Source: an uncultured Blautia sp. (GTDB lineage Bacteria > Bacillota > Clostridia > Lachnospirales > Lachnospiraceae). From it: a stretch of DNA of 64,000 nt. The notes under the pieces were generated by a model. The model saw nothing but the letters and a program-made list of their open reading frames with translations. It was not told the origin of the DNA and did no database searches. This document shows, in pieces, positions 35,182 through 43,782 of the stretch; the stretch's first letter is position 1; the number at the start of each line of letters is the position of its first letter. A program made the translations under genes and the position numbers. Where the stretch lies: the NCBI RefSeq assembly GCF_937880195.1, contig NZ_CALFLA010000009.1, positions 1 through 64,000 on the forward strand, read 5' to 3'.

Positions 35182-36615
35182 ATGAGTACAGACAGATATG
35201 TAAGTCCGCTTTCAGAGCGCTATGCAAGTAAGGAAATGCAGTATATTTTTTCACCGGATATGAAATTCCGCACATGGAGAAGATTGTGGATCGCCCTTGC
35301 AGAGACCGAAAAGGAGCTTGGCCTGAATATTACGCAGGAGCAGATTGACGAGCTGAAAAGCCATGCAGAGGATATTAACTATGAAGTGGCAAAGGAGCGG
35401 GAACGTGAGGTTCGCCATGACGTTATGTCCCATGTGTATGCCTACGGCGTACAGTGCCCCAAGGCAAAAGGTATCATCCATCTGGGAGCAACTTCCTGCT
35501 ATGTAGGTGATAATACAGATATTATCGTTATGGCAGAGGCTTTGAAGCTGGTTCGCAAGAAACTGGTGAATGTGATTGCGGAGCTTTCAAAATTTGCTGA
35601 TAAATATAAAGACCAGCCAACTTTGGCATTTACGCACTTCCAGCCGGCGCAGCCTACTACAGTAGGTAAGCGAGCTACCTTATGGACCCAGGAATTTCTT
35701 ATGGACCTGGAAGATCTGGAATATGTCCTTAGTACATTGAAGCTTCTTGGTTCCAAGGGAACAACAGGAACACAGGCAAGCTTTTTGGAGCTGTTTGACG
35801 GGGATCAGGAGACCATTGACAAGATCGATCCTATGATTGCCAAAAAGATGGGATTTGAGAATTGCTATCCGGTATCCGGACAGACATATTCTCGTAAGGT
35901 AGATACCAGAGTTCTGAACGTTCTTGCAGGAATCGCTGCAAGCGCCCATAAGATGTCAAACGATATCAGACTTCTTCAGCATCTGAAGGAGGTAGAGGAA
36001 CCATTTGAAAAATCACAGATCGGTTCTTCTGCAATGGCATACAAGAGAAACCCCATGAGAAGCGAGAGGATCGCGTCTCTTTCCAGATATGTGATGGTAG
36101 ACGCCCTGAATCCGGCTATTACCTCAGCAACACAGTGGTTTGAGAGAACACTGGACGATTCTGCCAATAAGAGACTTAGTGTTCCGGAAGGTTTTCTTGC
36201 CATTGACGGAATTCTGGATCTTTGCCTGAACGTAGTGGACGGCCTTGTGGTATATCCGAAGGTTATTGAGAAACGTCTTCGTTCTGAGCTGCCGTTTATG
36301 GCTACAGAGAATATTATGATGGATGCGGTTAAGGCAGGCGGCGACCGTCAGGAACTCCATGAGCGCATTCGTGAGCTTTCCATGGAAGCAGGACGTACCG
36401 TGAAGGTAGAAGGCAAGGATAATAACCTTCTTGAGCTGATCGCAGCAGACCCAGCCTTTAATCTGACCCTTGAGGAGTTGGAGAAGACAATGGAGCCTTC
36501 CCGTTATGTAGGAAGAGCAAAGGAACAGACAGAAGTATTCCTTGCAAAGACAGTACAGCCGGTTCTGGATGCCCATAAGGAGCTTCTTGGAGTAAAGGCA
36601 GAAATTAACGTATAA
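35182..36615 (+). CDS. purB: Adenylosuccinate lyase
   Basis: Cleaves SAICAR and adenylosuccinate in purine synthesis. The 477 residues carry the fumarase-superfamily signature [15 protein letters not shown] near 290 and the early catalytic histidine segment [10 protein letters not shown] near 152. The ATG at 35182 with AGGAGA is taken as start; upstream in-frame codons lack a site. It is followed by purA after 65 bases. Confidence 0.95.
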   Translation: MSTDRYVSPLSERYASKEMQYIFSPDMKFRTWRRLWIALAETEKELGLNITQEQIDELKSHAEDINYEVAKEREREVRHDVMSHVYAYGVQCPKAKGIIHLGATSCYVGDNTDIIVMAEALKLVRKKLVNVIAELSKFADKYKDQPTLAFTHFQPAQPTTVGKRATLWTQEFLMDLEDLEYVLSTLKLLGSKGTTGTQASFLELFDGDQETIDKIDPMIAKKMGFENCYPVSGQTYSRKVDTRVLNVLAGIAASAHKMSNDIRLLQHLKEVEEPFEKSQIGSSAMAYKRNPMRSERIASLSRYVMVDALNPAITSATQWFERTLDDSANKRLSVPEGFLAIDGILDLCLNVVDGLVVYPKVIEKRLRSELPFMATENIMMDAVKAGGDRQELHERIRELSMEAGRTVKVEGKDNNLLELIAADPAFNLTLEELEKTMEPSRYVGRAKEQTEVFLAKTVQPVLDAHKELLGVKAEINV

Positions 36616-36622
36616 ATATAGA

Positions 36623-36645
36623 AACTATTCAGGTACTGAACAGTT
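36623..36645. repeat. Inverted repeat upstream of purA
   Basis: AACTATTCAG and CTGAACAGTT pair at 9 of 10 positions around GTA, between purB and purA. It could be an operator or a weak hairpin; there is no T-run. Confidence 0.35.
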
Positions 36646-36680
36646 GAGATCAAGAAACGACACGAGGAGGAAATAGTGTT

Positions 36681-37958
36681 ATGATCAAAGCAGTAGTTGG
36701 AGCAAACTGGGGAGATGAGGGCAAAGGTAAGATTACAGATATGCTTGCCCAGGAAGCAGATATTATCGTAAGATTTCAGGGAGGCGCCAATGCGGGCCAT
36801 ACCATTGTAAATGATTATGGTAAATTTGCACTCCATACCCTTCCGTCAGGTGTATTTTATGACCACACTACAAGTATTATCGGAAATGGCGTAGCGCTGA
36901 ATATTCCGGTATTCTTTAAAGAGTATCAGGAGGTTGTTGACAGAGGAGTTCCGGCTCCGAAGATCATGATCTCTGACAGGGCGCAGATCGTGATGCCGTA
37001 TCACATTCTGTTTGACCAGTATGAGGAAGAGCGTCTGGGAGGCAAGTCCTTTGGTTCTACCAAATCCGGTATCGCGCCATTTTATTCTGATAAATATGCA
37101 AAGATCGGATTTCAGGTAGCAGAGCTGTTCCATGAGGACACTCTGAGAGAAAAGGTGGAACGTGTATGCGAGACAAAGAACGTTCTTCTTGAGCATCTGT
37201 ATCATAAACCGCTTCTGAACCCAGATGAGATCATGGCGGAACTTATGAAATACAAAGAGATGGTAGCTCCTTATGTGGGAGACGTATCTCTGTTCCTGTG
37301 GAACGCTTTAAAAGAAGGCAAGGAGATTCTTCTGGAGGGACAGCTTGGCTCTCTGAAAGATCCAGATCACGGTATTTACCCAATGGTTACATCTTCTTCT
37401 ACTTTGGCAGCATATGGCGCTATCGGCGCAGGCGTACCGCCTTATGAGATCAAGAAGATCATTACTGTGTGCAAGGCTTATTCCAGCGCAGTAGGCGCAG
37501 GCGCTTTTGTATCAGAGATCTTTGGCGAGGAGGCAGATGAGCTTCGCAGAAGAGGCGGAGACGGAGGAGAGTACGGCGCTACTACAGGTCGTCCGAGACG
37601 TATGGGATGGTTTGACTGTGTGGCATCCAAGTATGGCTGTCGTATGCAGGGAACTACAGACGTGGCCTTTACAGTTCTTGACGTTCTGGGCTATCTGGAT
37701 GAGATTCCGGTATGTACAGGATATGAGATCGACGGTAAGGTGACAACAGAATTTCCTACTACAGATCTTCTTGAAAAGGCAAAACCGGTTCTGGAGGTAC
37801 TTCCAGGATGGAAATGCGATATCCGCGGAATCAAAAAATATGAGGATCTCCCGGAAAACTGCCGCAAGTATGTAGAGTTCGTAGAGAAACAGATCGGATT
37901 CCCGATCACTATGGTTTCCAACGGACCGGAAAGAAACGATATTATTTACAGAAAATAA
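36681..37958 (+). CDS. purA: Adenylosuccinate synthetase
   Basis: Makes adenylosuccinate from IMP, aspartate and GTP, the step before PurB on the AMP branch. The 425 residues start with AVVGANWGDEGKGKITD (P-loop) and contain QGGANAGHTIV and the C-terminal GPERNDII region. ATG with GAGGAGG. Ends at a long perfect hairpin. Confidence 0.97.
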   Translation: MIKAVVGANWGDEGKGKITDMLAQEADIIVRFQGGANAGHTIVNDYGKFALHTLPSGVFYDHTTSIIGNGVALNIPVFFKEYQEVVDRGVPAPKIMISDRAQIVMPYHILFDQYEEERLGGKSFGSTKSGIAPFYSDKYAKIGFQVAELFHEDTLREKVERVCETKNVLLEHLYHKPLLNPDEIMAELMKYKEMVAPYVGDVSLFLWNALKEGKEILLEGQLGSLKDPDHGIYPMVTSSSTLAAYGAIGAGVPPYEIKKIITVCKAYSSAVGAGAFVSEIFGEEADELRRRGGDGGEYGATTGRPRRMGWFDCVASKYGCRMQGTTDVAFTVLDVLGYLDEIPVCTGYEIDGKVTTEFPTTDLLEKAKPVLEVLPGWKCDIRGIKKYEDLPENCRKYVEFVEKQIGFPITMVSNGPERNDIIYRK

Positions 37959-37963
37959 AGACA

Positions 37964-37995
37964 AGAACCGCCGGAGAATCTTCTCCGGCGGTTCT
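37964..37995. terminator. Perfect 15-bp hairpin after purA
   Basis: AGAACCGCCGGAGAA and TTCTCCGGCGGTTCT are exactly complementary with a two-base gap. The T-run is missing, so termination may be partial and the next gene may be read through. Confidence 0.65.
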
Positions 37996-38021
37996 GTAAA
38001 TGTGAAAGGATGCAAAAACCA

Positions 38022-38837
38022 ATGAAGAAATGGAAAAAAGGGCTGGCTCTGGCAGGAGCTGCGTTTATTCTGGTGATCTTCTGTATGCCAATGTACTTTG
38101 CTCTTACAGACCAGTTTTCTATGGAGAAATTTATGGCTTCCCTTATGGCAGCGCTCATTGCGGCAGTTATGGCATATGCCATGTGGCTTGTGTACAGAGT
38201 TCTGAATAAAAGGACAGGGACAGCGGCAGAGGGAGAAATCAAAAATGTTATTTTTGACATTGGACGCGTGTTGGTGGATTTTGACTGGAAAGCATATCTG
38301 AAAGAATTTGGATTTTCTAAGGAAGAAGAAGATGCCATTGCAGAGGCTGTTTTTAAAAATGAAATCTGGAATGAAAGAGACAGAGGCCTTTATGGGGAAG
38401 AGGAATATGTTCGCCGTTTTGTGGATCAGGCGCCTCAGTACAAAAAAGATATCCGCCGGGTAGTAAGAGAATCCGGGAAAACAGTTGTGCCAAGAGATTA
38501 TGCAGATACCTGGGTCAGATATCTGAAGAAAAAAGGGTATCGTGTGTTTGTTCTTTCTAATTACAGCCAGTACATGCTGGAACAGACAAAAAATAAACTG
38601 AGCTTTTTAAAATATATGGACGGAGCAGTATTCTCTTTTGAGGTGAAACAGCTGAAACCAGAGCCGGAAATATATCAGACCATTCTGGAAACATATGGGC
38701 TGAACCCAAGGGAATGTGTGTTTATTGATGATCTGGAGAAAAACTGCAGGGCAGCGCAGAAGCAGGGAATCCGTTCCATTTGTTTCCGGGATTTTAAACA
38801 GGCTGCAGCCGCATTGAAAAAGCTGGGAGTGGAGTAG
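38022..38837 (+). CDS. HAD-family hydrolase with N-terminal membrane anchor
   Basis: A 271-residue protein. Two hydrophobic helices (about residues 7-27 and 38-60) precede a HAD subfamily IA phosphatase domain. Motif I is FDIGRVLVDFD, with nucleophile Asp and Gly where most have Asp, as in the YihX-like group. Motif II is VLSNYS, the lysine is in KQLKPEPEIY, and motif IV is FIDDLEKN. Membrane tethering of such a sugar-phosphate phosphatase is unusual. The ATG at 38022 has AAAGGA ahead; an ATG at 38010 touches that site. Confidence 0.8.
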   Translation: MKKWKKGLALAGAAFILVIFCMPMYFALTDQFSMEKFMASLMAALIAAVMAYAMWLVYRVLNKRTGTAAEGEIKNVIFDIGRVLVDFDWKAYLKEFGFSKEEEDAIAEAVFKNEIWNERDRGLYGEEEYVRRFVDQAPQYKKDIRRVVRESGKTVVPRDYADTWVRYLKKKGYRVFVLSNYSQYMLEQTKNKLSFLKYMDGAVFSFEVKQLKPEPEIYQTILETYGLNPRECVFIDDLEKNCRAAQKQGIRSICFRDFKQAAAALKKLGVE

Positions 38838-38887
38838 AAATATAACCCTTTTTATATGTAAAACTGTGAATTTTCTGTAAAACAGGG

Positions 38888-38916
38888 TTCCACTTTTAAG
38901 GGAAAAGTGGTATAAT
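38888..38916 (+). promoter_or_regulatory. Promoter with a perfect inverted repeat in its spacer
   Basis: TTCCAC (38888-38893), 17-base spacer, TATAAT (38911-38916). CCACTTTT (38890-38897) and AAAAGTGG (38903-38910) form a perfect palindrome filling the spacer, a likely repressor site. Confidence 0.6.
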
Positions 38917-38962
38917 GTGTTAGCTTGTGAAGTTATATTTTTTGAAAAGAGGATGAAATACT

Positions 38963-39472
38963 ATGAGTGATAAAACAATTTTAGAGCAGTGGCGTGAAAT
39001 GGCCTATGACCAGCAGGCAGACCGCAATAAGCTCCAGCAGTTCTGGGCAACATATTTTAACATTGAAAAAAGCATTTATGAGCAGCTTCTTTCCAACCCG
39101 GATGAGGTGGTAAGCGGTACTGTAAAAGAGCTTGCTGAGAAATACGGACAGGACGTACTTACCATGGTTGGTTTCCTGGACGGCATCAATGACAGCTTGA
39201 AGGTTCCTAATCCTATTGAGACTATGGATGAGGACACTAAGGTAAATCTTGCCTTTGATAAAGAGCTTCTCTATAAGAACATGGTAGACGCAAAGGCAGA
39301 CTGGCTTTACGAACTTCCTCAGTGGGAAGAGATTTTTACAGAGGAGAAGCGTAAAGAGCTTTATAAGGAGCAGAAAAAGTCCGGTACTGTTGTAAAACCG
39401 CACAAGATCGGACGTAATGATCCCTGTCCATGCGGAAGTGGAAAGAAATACAAATTCTGCTGCGGAAGATAA
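38963..39472 (+). CDS. SEC-C metal-binding motif protein
   Basis: A 169-residue soluble protein with an all-helical body and a C-terminal SEC-C zinc finger, [21 protein letters not shown] (last 22 residues), the same module as at the end of SecA. Function is unknown; the zinc finger suggests binding to ribosomes or SecB-like partners. Its stop codon overlaps the start of the YdcF-family gene by one base. Confidence 0.85.
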   Translation: MSDKTILEQWREMAYDQQADRNKLQQFWATYFNIEKSIYEQLLSNPDEVVSGTVKELAEKYGQDVLTMVGFLDGINDSLKVPNPIETMDEDTKVNLAFDKELLYKNMVDAKADWLYELPQWEEIFTEEKRKELYKEQKKSGTVVKPHKIGRNDPCPCGSGKKYKFCCGR

Positions 39473-39954
39473 TGAAAATCAAAGAGAATCTTGATTATAT
39501 CATCGTACTTGGCGCTCATGTAAACGGAGTACGGTTGAGCAAAGCCCTTCTGGAACGAACCAGAAGGGCTTTGGAATATCTGGAAAAGAATCCAAAAACC
39601 AGGGCTGTTCTCTCAGGCGGACAGGGCGAGGGAGAGACGATCAGCGAGGCGGAGGCTATGCGCAGATATCTGGAGGATTATGGAATAAGCCGGGAAAGAC
39701 TGATTCTTGAGGATAGATCAACAAATACAAAAGAAAATCTGGATTTCAGCCTTGCCCTGATCGGGGATCTGAATGCGCCCATAGGCGTTGTGACAAATCA
39801 TTTTCATGTATTTCGCGGAGTTGCCATTGGGAAGAAGTGCGGATGCAAAAATATCTATCCGATTCCATCCAGATACCGATCCTGGAGACTGGTGATTTAT
39901 ATTCCCAGAGAAATTCTTGCCATTATCAAGGATAAGATTATGGGAAATCTCTGA
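39472..39954 (+). CDS. YdcF/SanA-family (DUF218) protein
   Basis: A 160-residue DUF218 protein. The family core is visible: DYIIVLGAHVNG (residues 7-18), LSGGQGEGE, SEAEAMRRYL, ILEDRSTNTKENL and VTNHFHVFRG. Members are linked to envelope functions or bind S-adenosylmethionine; most are unassigned. Here there is no membrane helix, unlike SanA. The start overlaps the SEC-C gene stop, so translation is coupled. Confidence 0.85.
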   Translation: MKIKENLDYIIVLGAHVNGVRLSKALLERTRRALEYLEKNPKTRAVLSGGQGEGETISEAEAMRRYLEDYGISRERLILEDRSTNTKENLDFSLALIGDLNAPIGVVTNHFHVFRGVAIGKKCGCKNIYPIPSRYRSWRLVIYIPREILAIIKDKIMGNL

Positions 39955-40025
39955 TCATTACAGTTTATCTCATGGGAAATCTTTGTTTCTAATATGTTAA
40001 ATTGGAGATTTTTTGTTTAGGATTC

Positions 40026-40054
40026 TTGACATTTCTGCAAAAGGATGATATGAT
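40026..40054 (+). promoter_or_regulatory. Promoter of the cobalamin riboswitch transcript
   Basis: TTGACA (40026-40031), 17-base spacer, TATGAT (40049-40054). Confidence 0.75.
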
Positions 40055-40077
40055 ATCAGAAGTATAATTCCATATAG

Positions 40078-40262
40078 AACATATGAAGTGCTGAATATTA
40101 TCCGCAGAATATTCAGAAAAGGGAATCAGGTGAGAATCCTGAGCGATCCGGTCACTGTAACAGAGGAGCGACTTCTCGGCGTCCCATTGTACGTTTGTAT
40201 GAGAAGGGGAGAAGGAACGAAGATTCTGAAGTCAGGAAACCTGCTTTGTATGGCGAGGTTAA
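40078..40262 (+). ncRNA. Cobalamin riboswitch
   Basis: The conserved core GGGAATCAGGTGAGAATCCTG then GTCACTGTAAC is at 40121-40162, and a B12-box, AAGTCAGGAAACCTGC, at 40229-40244. Both match the cobalamin aptamer consensus as I know it. A terminator at 40318-40346 forms the expression platform, so adenosylcobalamin should lower transcription of the downstream gene at 40572. The outer boundaries are approximate. Confidence 0.85.
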
Positions 40263-40317
40263 ACTTCCGTGTAAAGTGTAACAACCAACTTAGAGATGTC
40301 CGCAGTCTCCAAGCGTT

Positions 40318-40346
40318 GTCTGCTTTTTAGGAAGCAGGCATTTTTT
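40318..40346 (+). terminator. Riboswitch-controlled terminator
   Basis: GTCTGCTT and AAGCAGGC pair over 8 bp with a 6-base loop, followed by ATTTTTT. Confidence 0.8.
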
Positions 40347-40371
40347 ATGGAATCCGCCTGTTCGTATGAAT

Positions 40372-40534
40372 TATACTTACCCTTAAAGGGTGATGATTAA
40401 ATGGCAGGCGTTACTGCTTCGGTTGCATCCGTTCCCTCCGCAGATTTTGAATGGAGCAAAAGTCTACCCCGGAGCAGTTCGCGGGCCCCTCAAAAAGCAA
40501 AAGAATTTTCGGCGTCAATGACGTCGATTTTTTA
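40372..40534 (+). ncRNA. Candidate structured non-coding RNA
   Basis: Between the riboswitch terminator and the cysteine-rich protein gene lie about 160 bases with no plausible protein but many paired-looking blocks: ACCCTTAAAGGGT (40379-40391), GC-rich loops such as GGAGCAGTTCGCGGGCCCC, and a final hairpin CGGCGTC-AAT-GACGTCG followed by ATTTTTT (40511-40534). This looks like a terminated RNA. It may be an independent ncRNA or a second attenuator. The family is not identified; the raiA motif is one candidate to test. Confidence 0.45.
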
Positions 40535-40571
40535 GTATACGCCTATATTTTAAAGAAAGAGAGGGAAATCA

Positions 40572-40862
40572 ATGAGCAAGGAATATTGGGAAGACAAACA
40601 CTATTCATTTTTCAGCAACAGGGAGTGTGAATATTTTCCCTGTCATAAAGGGGCGGATCCGGAGAATTTTAACTGTCTTTTCTGTTATTGTCCTCTGTAT
40701 GCGCTGGGGGATAAATGTGGAGGAAATTTCCGCTATACAGAAAATGGAATTAAGGATTGCACCAACTGTCAGCTTCCCCATAAACGGCAGAATTATGGTT
40801 ATGTGACCGGGAAATATGGAGAGCTGGCAGAAATGATGAAAAAGATGAAGGAATCGGAGTAA
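40572..40862 (+). CDS. Cysteine-rich small domain protein (PF04071 type)
   Basis: A 96-residue protein with ten cysteines, including CEYFPCHKG, CLFCYCPLYALGDKCGG and CTNCQLPH, matching the cysteine-rich small domain family. In Clostridia such genes are often near cobalamin biosynthesis or cobalt genes. The cobalamin riboswitch upstream supports a B12-related role, perhaps cobalt or Fe-S handling; this is inference. Start has AGAGAGGG. It ends 23 bases before the convergent PHP gene. Confidence 0.85.
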   Translation: MSKEYWEDKHYSFFSNRECEYFPCHKGADPENFNCLFCYCPLYALGDKCGGNFRYTENGIKDCTNCQLPHKRQNYGYVTGKYGELAEMMKKMKESE

Positions 40863-40885
40863 AAATACTGTGAACTGCTTCAGAA

Positions 40886-41599
40886 TTATCGGGTCTGGAG
40901 AAATACCTTCAGCCGGGGGATTTGATTATTGAGGATCAAACTTTCCGGGAACATTTCTTTATGTACAAATTCAGAAGCATAAGTGAAATCTCCGATATGC
41001 TCTTTTCCGTGGCTGTCGCTGGAAAGCAGGATCGGAATGTTATATTTACGGCAGCAGCGAAGGATTTCACGGTTATTATCCCGGGTATCGCCGCGGTAGC
41101 CGTAAGGGGCAAGGGAGGCTTCGTTGATCTCAAAGATAACGTTGTAATCTTTGGCTGCTTTGGCAAGGGCTTCGTAATCCACTGGATAATGTGGAGTGTC
41201 GCAGTGTCCCAGTACCTTTACATGTGGATTTTTCATGGCGTTGATATATGCTTCTGTGTTCTGTTCTATAGTTCCGCTTTTGTAATTCTGCGCGTGCATA
41301 CTGGCAATGGCGTAGTCCAGTATGGACAAAAGTTCTTCTTCCAGATCGGTATGTCCTTCTTTATCCAGGATATTCAGTTCGATCCCATATAATAATTCCA
41401 TCCCAAAGCGCTTTTTGGGTGAATATGTAAGACTTCGGAAATAGGAAGAGGTTCCGGCAGCCAAAGTGCCGGGGCCGTGGTCTGTGATACCCAGAAGCTT
41501 TAGTCCTTTTCTGGAAGCGGCTTTTGCCATATCGGAAATGGTACAGGTTGTTCCGTGGCCGCTTGCAATAGAATGTGTGTGCATGTCAGAAAGATACAT
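40886..41599 (-). CDS. PHP-domain phosphoesterase (YcdX-like)
   Basis: A 237-residue metal-dependent phosphatase of the PHP superfamily. Metal-binding motifs are MHTHS (residues 6-10), ITDHG near 38, the GIELNI glutamate near 72, SMHAQ near 100, LGHCD near 130 and SSDSHG near 193, so all PHP metal sites seem present. Substrate is unknown; histidinol phosphate is possible, but no his genes are nearby. Start ATG with GGAGAC ahead on the minus strand. Confidence 0.88.
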   Translation of the reverse strand: MYLSDMHTHSIASGHGTTCTISDMAKAASRKGLKLLGITDHGPGTLAAGTSSYFRSLTYSPKKRFGMELLYGIELNILDKEGHTDLEEELLSILDYAIASMHAQNYKSGTIEQNTEAYINAMKNPHVKVLGHCDTPHYPVDYEALAKAAKDYNVIFEINEASLAPYGYRGDTRDNNREILRCCRKYNIPILLSSDSHGKEHIGDFTYASEFVHKEMFPESLILNNQIPRLKVFLQTR

Positions 41600-41794
41600 A
41601 TTGTCTCCTTTTGTCCGGCGTCAGCCGGGGCAGATAATTAGTCTAAAAATATAATTTTAGTATGGCAGGTATGAGGGCGTAAGTCAATGGGATTTTTATT
41701 CGTCAGAAGAATGGATAAAAATTTTGGCTCGTTGCTGTGAAGGTCGTGAACAGAACTTATTTTGTATAAAAATCCATGAAATTACAAAAACAGG
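41600..41794. other. Intergenic region between PHP gene and lysine riboswitch promoter
   Basis: No coding sequence seen. It must hold the minus-strand promoter of the PHP gene, which I could not fix with confidence. Confidence 0.4.
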
Positions 41795-41823
41795 TTGCTA
41801 TTTCTCTAAAAAGCTGTTAAAGT
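41795..41823 (+). promoter_or_regulatory. Promoter of the lysine riboswitch transcript
   Basis: TTGCTA (41795-41800), 17-base spacer, TAAAGT (41818-41823). Confidence 0.6.
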
Positions 41824-41855
41824 AAAGTGAACAAAACAGATACGAAAGAGTACAG

Positions 41856-42027
41856 GATAGAGGCGCGGGTTTTATCAGTACCCGGAAACAGGCGCAGTAA
41901 GCGCCAGGCCATGGCAGGCTGTTTCCGGCGAAAGGAAAAACCGCCGAAGGGTTTTCACCGCCAGGAGGCGAGGCCCTGGGACGCAGGAGAATATTTTGCG
42001 TACTGTCACAGGATGTGGAGCGCTATC
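41856..42027 (+). ncRNA. Lysine riboswitch (L box)
   Basis: P1 closes by GATAG (41856-41860) with CTATC (42023-42027). Inside are the L-box landmarks: AGAGGCGCG near the 5' strand, the ACCGCCGAAGGG-like block (GCCGAAGG at 41943-41950), the GGGACGCAGG block, CTGTCACAGGA at 42003-42013 and TGGAGCGCTATC at the 3' end. A terminator follows at 42078. Lysine binding should turn the transporter off. Confidence 0.88.
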
Positions 42028-42077
42028 AGGACTGACAGATCAGATATCTATATTTATATATCGGACAAAGATCAGAC

Positions 42078-42121
42078 GCCATGGAGGGCTCCCGCAGGGG
42101 ATGGATTCCATGGCTCTTTTT
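42078..42121 (+). terminator. Lysine riboswitch terminator
   Basis: GCCATGGA (42078-42085) and TCCATGGC (42107-42114) are perfectly complementary, with a run of T after TC. It ends 20 bases before the NhaC-family start. Confidence 0.75.
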
Positions 42122-42141
42122 ATATCAGAGGGAGGAAAGAA

Positions 42142-43782
42142 ATGAGAAACAAAAAAAGAATGTTTATGGCCATACTTGTCATGACGGTTATGGGGATTTT
42201 GACAAGTCCGCTGTCTGTATTTGCAGCAGAAGCGGAAGAGGCTGCCAGGCCGGCTCTTTATGCAACATTTTGGGCTCTGGTGCCGCCTGTTGTGGCGATT
42301 GGCCTGGCTTTGATCACAAAAGAGGTATACAGTTCCTTGTTCCTTGGTATTTTGATGGGAGGACTTCTGTATTCAGGATTCAAATTTGAGGGAACAGTGA
42401 CTCATATTTTTCAGGATGGAATTATCAGTGTGCTTTCAGACAGCTATAATGTAGGAATCCTGATTTTCCTTGTAATTCTGGGGGCTATGGTCTGCATGAT
42501 GAATAAAGCAGGAGGCTCCGCAGCCTTTGGCCGCTGGGCAAGTAAAAGAATTAAGACAAGGGTAGGCGCAGAGCTTGCTACAGTAGTTCTTGGAGTGCTG
42601 ATCTTTATTGACGATTATTTTAACTGTCTGACTGTGGGAAGCGTTATGCGTCCTGTAACAGATAAGCACCATGTTTCCAGAGCGAAACTGGCCTATCTTA
42701 TAGACGCTACTGCCGCGCCGGTGTGCATTATTGCGCCGATTTCTTCCTGGGCTGCTGCTGTCAGCGGATTTGTAGAAGGAGAGGACGGTCTTTCTATTTT
42801 TGTACGTGCCATTCCCTATAATTTCTATGCACTGCTTACGATTGTTATGATGGTAGGTATGGTGCTGATGAAAACAGAGTTTGGAAGCATGAGAGTTCAT
42901 GAAGTAAACGCGCTGAAAGGCGATATTTATACAACGGCAGGAAGACCTTATGCAGACGCAGCAAAGGATGGGGAGGCAAATCCCAGAGGTCGGGTGATCG
43001 ATCTTGTGATTCCGATCATTTCCCTTGTAGTGTGCTGTGTGATCGGTATGATCTATACTGGAGGATTCTTTGAGGGAACAGATTTTGTAACTGCATTTTC
43101 ACAGAGCGACGCATCTGTAGGTCTGACCCTTGGAAGCTCTTTTGCTTTTGTATTGACAGTTGTATTTTATATGCTTAGAAGGGTACTTTCTTTCAGAGAG
43201 TGTATGAATTCTCTTCCAGAGGGATTTAAGGCAATGGTTCCGGCTATCCTGATCCTTGTATTTGCCTGGTCCTTAAAGGCTATGACAGACAGTCTGGGAG
43301 CGGCTGCTTTTGTAGAAGAAGCAATGCGTTCCGCAGCAGGCGGCCTTATGAATATTCTTCCGGCTATTATTTTCCTGGTAGGCTGCGGCCTTGCTTTTGC
43401 AACAGGAACCTCATGGGGAACCTTTGGTATTCTGATCCCTATTGTTGTTGCCGTATTTGAAAATTCTGATCCAGAGCTTATGATCATTTCTATTTCTGCC
43501 TGCATGGCAGGCGCTGTATGCGGAGATCACTGCTCTCCGATTTCAGACACTACCATTATGGCTTCTGCCGGAGCGCAGTGCGACCATGTAAACCATGTAT
43601 CCACCCAGCTTCCATATGCAATGCTGGCTGCTGCAGTCTCTTTTGTGACTTACCTGGTTGCAGGATTTGTGAAGTCTCCGTGGATTTCTCTTCCAGTAGG
43701 AATTATCCTGATGATCGTAACTCTTATGGTGGTTCGTCGCATCAATCCTACTCTGGAGGAACATTTGGAGGACTCTAAATGA
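42142..43782 (+). CDS. NhaC-family transporter under lysine control (LysW-like)
   Basis: A 546-residue membrane protein with a signal-like first helix (residues 1-26) and about twelve further helices, of the NhaC Na+/H+ antiporter superfamily. Conserved stretches include FIDDYFNCLTVGSVMRPV (near 157) and GDHCSPISDTTIMAS (near 461). Because it sits directly behind a lysine riboswitch, lysine uptake or exchange is more likely than sodium/proton exchange; L-box-controlled NhaC proteins were predicted as LysW lysine transporters. The start ATG has GGAGG. It overlaps the next gene by 4 bases. Confidence 0.85.
   Translation: MRNKKRMFMAILVMTVMGILTSPLSVFAAEAEEAARPALYATFWALVPPVVAIGLALITKEVYSSLFLGILMGGLLYSGFKFEGTVTHIFQDGIISVLSDSYNVGILIFLVILGAMVCMMNKAGGSAAFGRWASKRIKTRVGAELATVVLGVLIFIDDYFNCLTVGSVMRPVTDKHHVSRAKLAYLIDATAAPVCIIAPISSWAAAVSGFVEGEDGLSIFVRAIPYNFYALLTIVMMVGMVLMKTEFGSMRVHEVNALKGDIYTTAGRPYADAAKDGEANPRGRVIDLVIPIISLVVCCVIGMIYTGGFFEGTDFVTAFSQSDASVGLTLGSSFAFVLTVVFYMLRRVLSFRECMNSLPEGFKAMVPAILILVFAWSLKAMTDSLGAAAFVEEAMRSAAGGLMNILPAIIFLVGCGLAFATGTSWGTFGILIPIVVAVFENSDPELMIISISACMAGAVCGDHCSPISDTTIMASAGAQCDHVNHVSTQLPYAMLAAAVSFVTYLVAGFVKSPWISLPVGIILMIVTLMVVRRINPTLEEHLEDSK

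Noticed and set aside
40088..40330. An 80-codon frame inside the cobalamin riboswitch
   Set aside because: It covers the aptamer and B12 box; conserved RNA sequence explains the region.
41827..42141. A 105-codon N-terminal extension of the NhaC-family protein
   Set aside because: The extension is the lysine riboswitch and terminator; the ATG at 42142 has a proper ribosome binding site and begins a signal-like helix.
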